Part shown: one piece after another, positions 7,567-7,967 of the stretch
How positions within the stretch are numbered: the stretch's first letter is position 1
Layout: the number at the start of each line of letters is the position of its first letter
Assembly (NCBI GenBank): GCA_900553555.1
Contig: USEG01000036.1
Location: 1-7,967 of the forward strand
Direction: 5' to 3'
Origin: an uncultured Clostridia bacterium
GTDB lineage: Bacteria; Bacillota; Clostridia; Christensenellales; Pumilibacteraceae
DNA length: 7,967 bases
Program-made: the position numbers and the translations under genes
Notes under the pieces: generated by a model
Told to the model about the DNA's origin: nothing
What the model saw: the letters and a program-made list of their open reading frames with translations, nothing else
Database searches by the model: none

Positions 7567-7578
7567 CGAGGAGAGCAT

Positions 7579-7791
7579 ATGCCGATAGTTATTGCGCCGC
7601 CGGGACGGCCGCTTAAAATAGTGCGTATAGCCGTCGACGACAAGACGCGCAAACACCTGGAAAATCTTGGCATTACGCTTTTAGGCGAAGTGACCGTGAT
7701 AAGCAGCAGCGGCGGCAGCGTCGTGGTAAAGGTTAAGGACGGCAGAATAGCGCTGGACGCAAATCTTTCCGCGAAGATATTCGTGTCTTAA
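7579..7791 (+). CDS. feoA: FeoA-domain ferrous iron transport protein (first of two)
   Basis: This 70-residue cytosolic protein has the SH3-like FeoA fold, which accompanies the FeoB ferrous-iron permease and probably modulates it. Visible family features are the KTRKHLENLG helix, the following TVISSSGG turn, and the VKVKDGRIALDANLSAKI end strand and helix. The length is normal for a stand-alone FeoA. The start at 7579 is preferred over ATG 7561 because GAGGAGAG (7568-7575) is placed correctly before it, while 7561 lies within the operator-like repeats and has no site of its own. It is the first gene after the strong promoter and is followed 71 nt later by a second feoA. Tandem small FeoA proteins before FeoB are common in Firmicutes. 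Confidence 0.9.
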   Translation: MPIVIAPPGRPLKIVRIAVDDKTRKHLENLGITLLGEVTVISSSGGSVVVKVKDGRIALDANLSAKIFVS

Positions 7792-7816
7792 AAGTCATGC
7801 TAAAAAACGCGTTGCA

Positions 7817-7833
7817 GCCGGGAAGAGTCCGGC
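7817..7833 (+). other. Small hairpin in the feoA-feoA spacer
   Basis: GCCGG (7817-7821) pairs with CCGGC (7829-7833) around a 7-nt loop. No T-run follows, so it is not a terminator. It might act as a processing or stability element between the two cistrons, or be chance. Confidence 0.3.
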
Positions 7834-7862
7834 GGCGCGATAAAATATTAAGGAGAACGGGT

Positions 7863-7967
7863 ATGAAAAAAAACTTAGACCAATTTACCGTAGGCGAGAG
7901 CGGAGTGGTGCTTTCCGTCGCGGGCGAGGGTAAAATCAAGCGGCGGCTGTTCGACATGGGAATAACG
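7863..7967 (+). CDS. feoA: Second FeoA-domain protein (3'-partial)
   Basis: The first 35 residues are visible before the window ends. GESGVVLSVAGEG followed by KRRLFDMGIT is the characteristic FeoA N-terminal half: a first beta strand and turn, then the RRLxDMGI helix. The start ATG 7863 has AGGAG at 7851-7855. It differs clearly from the first FeoA, so it is a distinct paralogue and not a recent duplicate. By family precedent it is probably followed by feoB outside the window. The pair would serve Fe(II) uptake under low-oxygen conditions. Confidence 0.9.
   Translation, partial: MKKNLDQFTVGESGVVLSVAGEGKIKRRLFDMGIT

Noticed and set aside
7561..7578. Start of the first feoA at ATG 7561
   Set aside because: The GAGGAGAG site lies downstream of this ATG and fits ATG 7579; known FeoA proteins begin at the equivalent of MPIVIAP.
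7733..7957. Minus-strand frame of 74 codons across the two feoA genes
   Set aside because: It is antisense to two clear feoA frames, has no recognisable domain and no suitable ribosome binding site.

Overview
The window looks like chromosomal DNA of a Clostridia-type Firmicute, probably a gut or other host-associated anaerobe. This is inferred from the strong AGGAGG-type ribosome binding sites, the textbook sigma-A promoters, mid-range GC with AT-rich control regions, the tandem feoA-feoA arrangement, and a very large modular secreted-type carbohydrate esterase. The family or genus cannot be fixed from this sequence.

Region 1 (1-3110): the 3' part of a very large protein with three copies of a concanavalin/LamG-like module and a C-terminal SASA (sialate O-acetylesterase type) domain with an intact GQSN / QGE / DxxH catalytic set. 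It ends at a clear intrinsic terminator.

Region 2 (3160-6820): a strong promoter drives guaA (GMP synthase). It is followed closely, on the same strand, by a broken GIY-YIG nuclease-family gene (in-frame TAG and a shortened C-terminus), a membrane-anchored alpha/beta hydrolase, and a GNAT acetyltransferase that overlaps the hydrolase stop by 4 nt. The spacings (18 nt, 25 nt, -4 nt) suggest one transcription unit. A bidirectional terminator closes it against the convergent TetR gene.

Region 3 (6819-7967): a TetR-family regulator on the minus strand is divergent from a feoA-feoA ferrous-iron transport operon, whose second feoA runs off the window and is probably followed by feoB. The 154-bp divergent region holds a near-consensus promoter towards feoA, a promoter towards tetR that predicts a leaderless mRNA, and two similar TGAAA-N4-TTTCA dyads about six helical turns apart on either side of the feoA promoter. 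The simplest model is that the TetR protein controls the feo genes.

No rRNA, tRNA, CRISPR array, insertion sequence or riboswitch was recognised. No clearly new multi-gene system is visible. The most interesting points are the feo/TetR control region, the interrupted GIY-YIG gene, and the triplicated module in the SASA protein.
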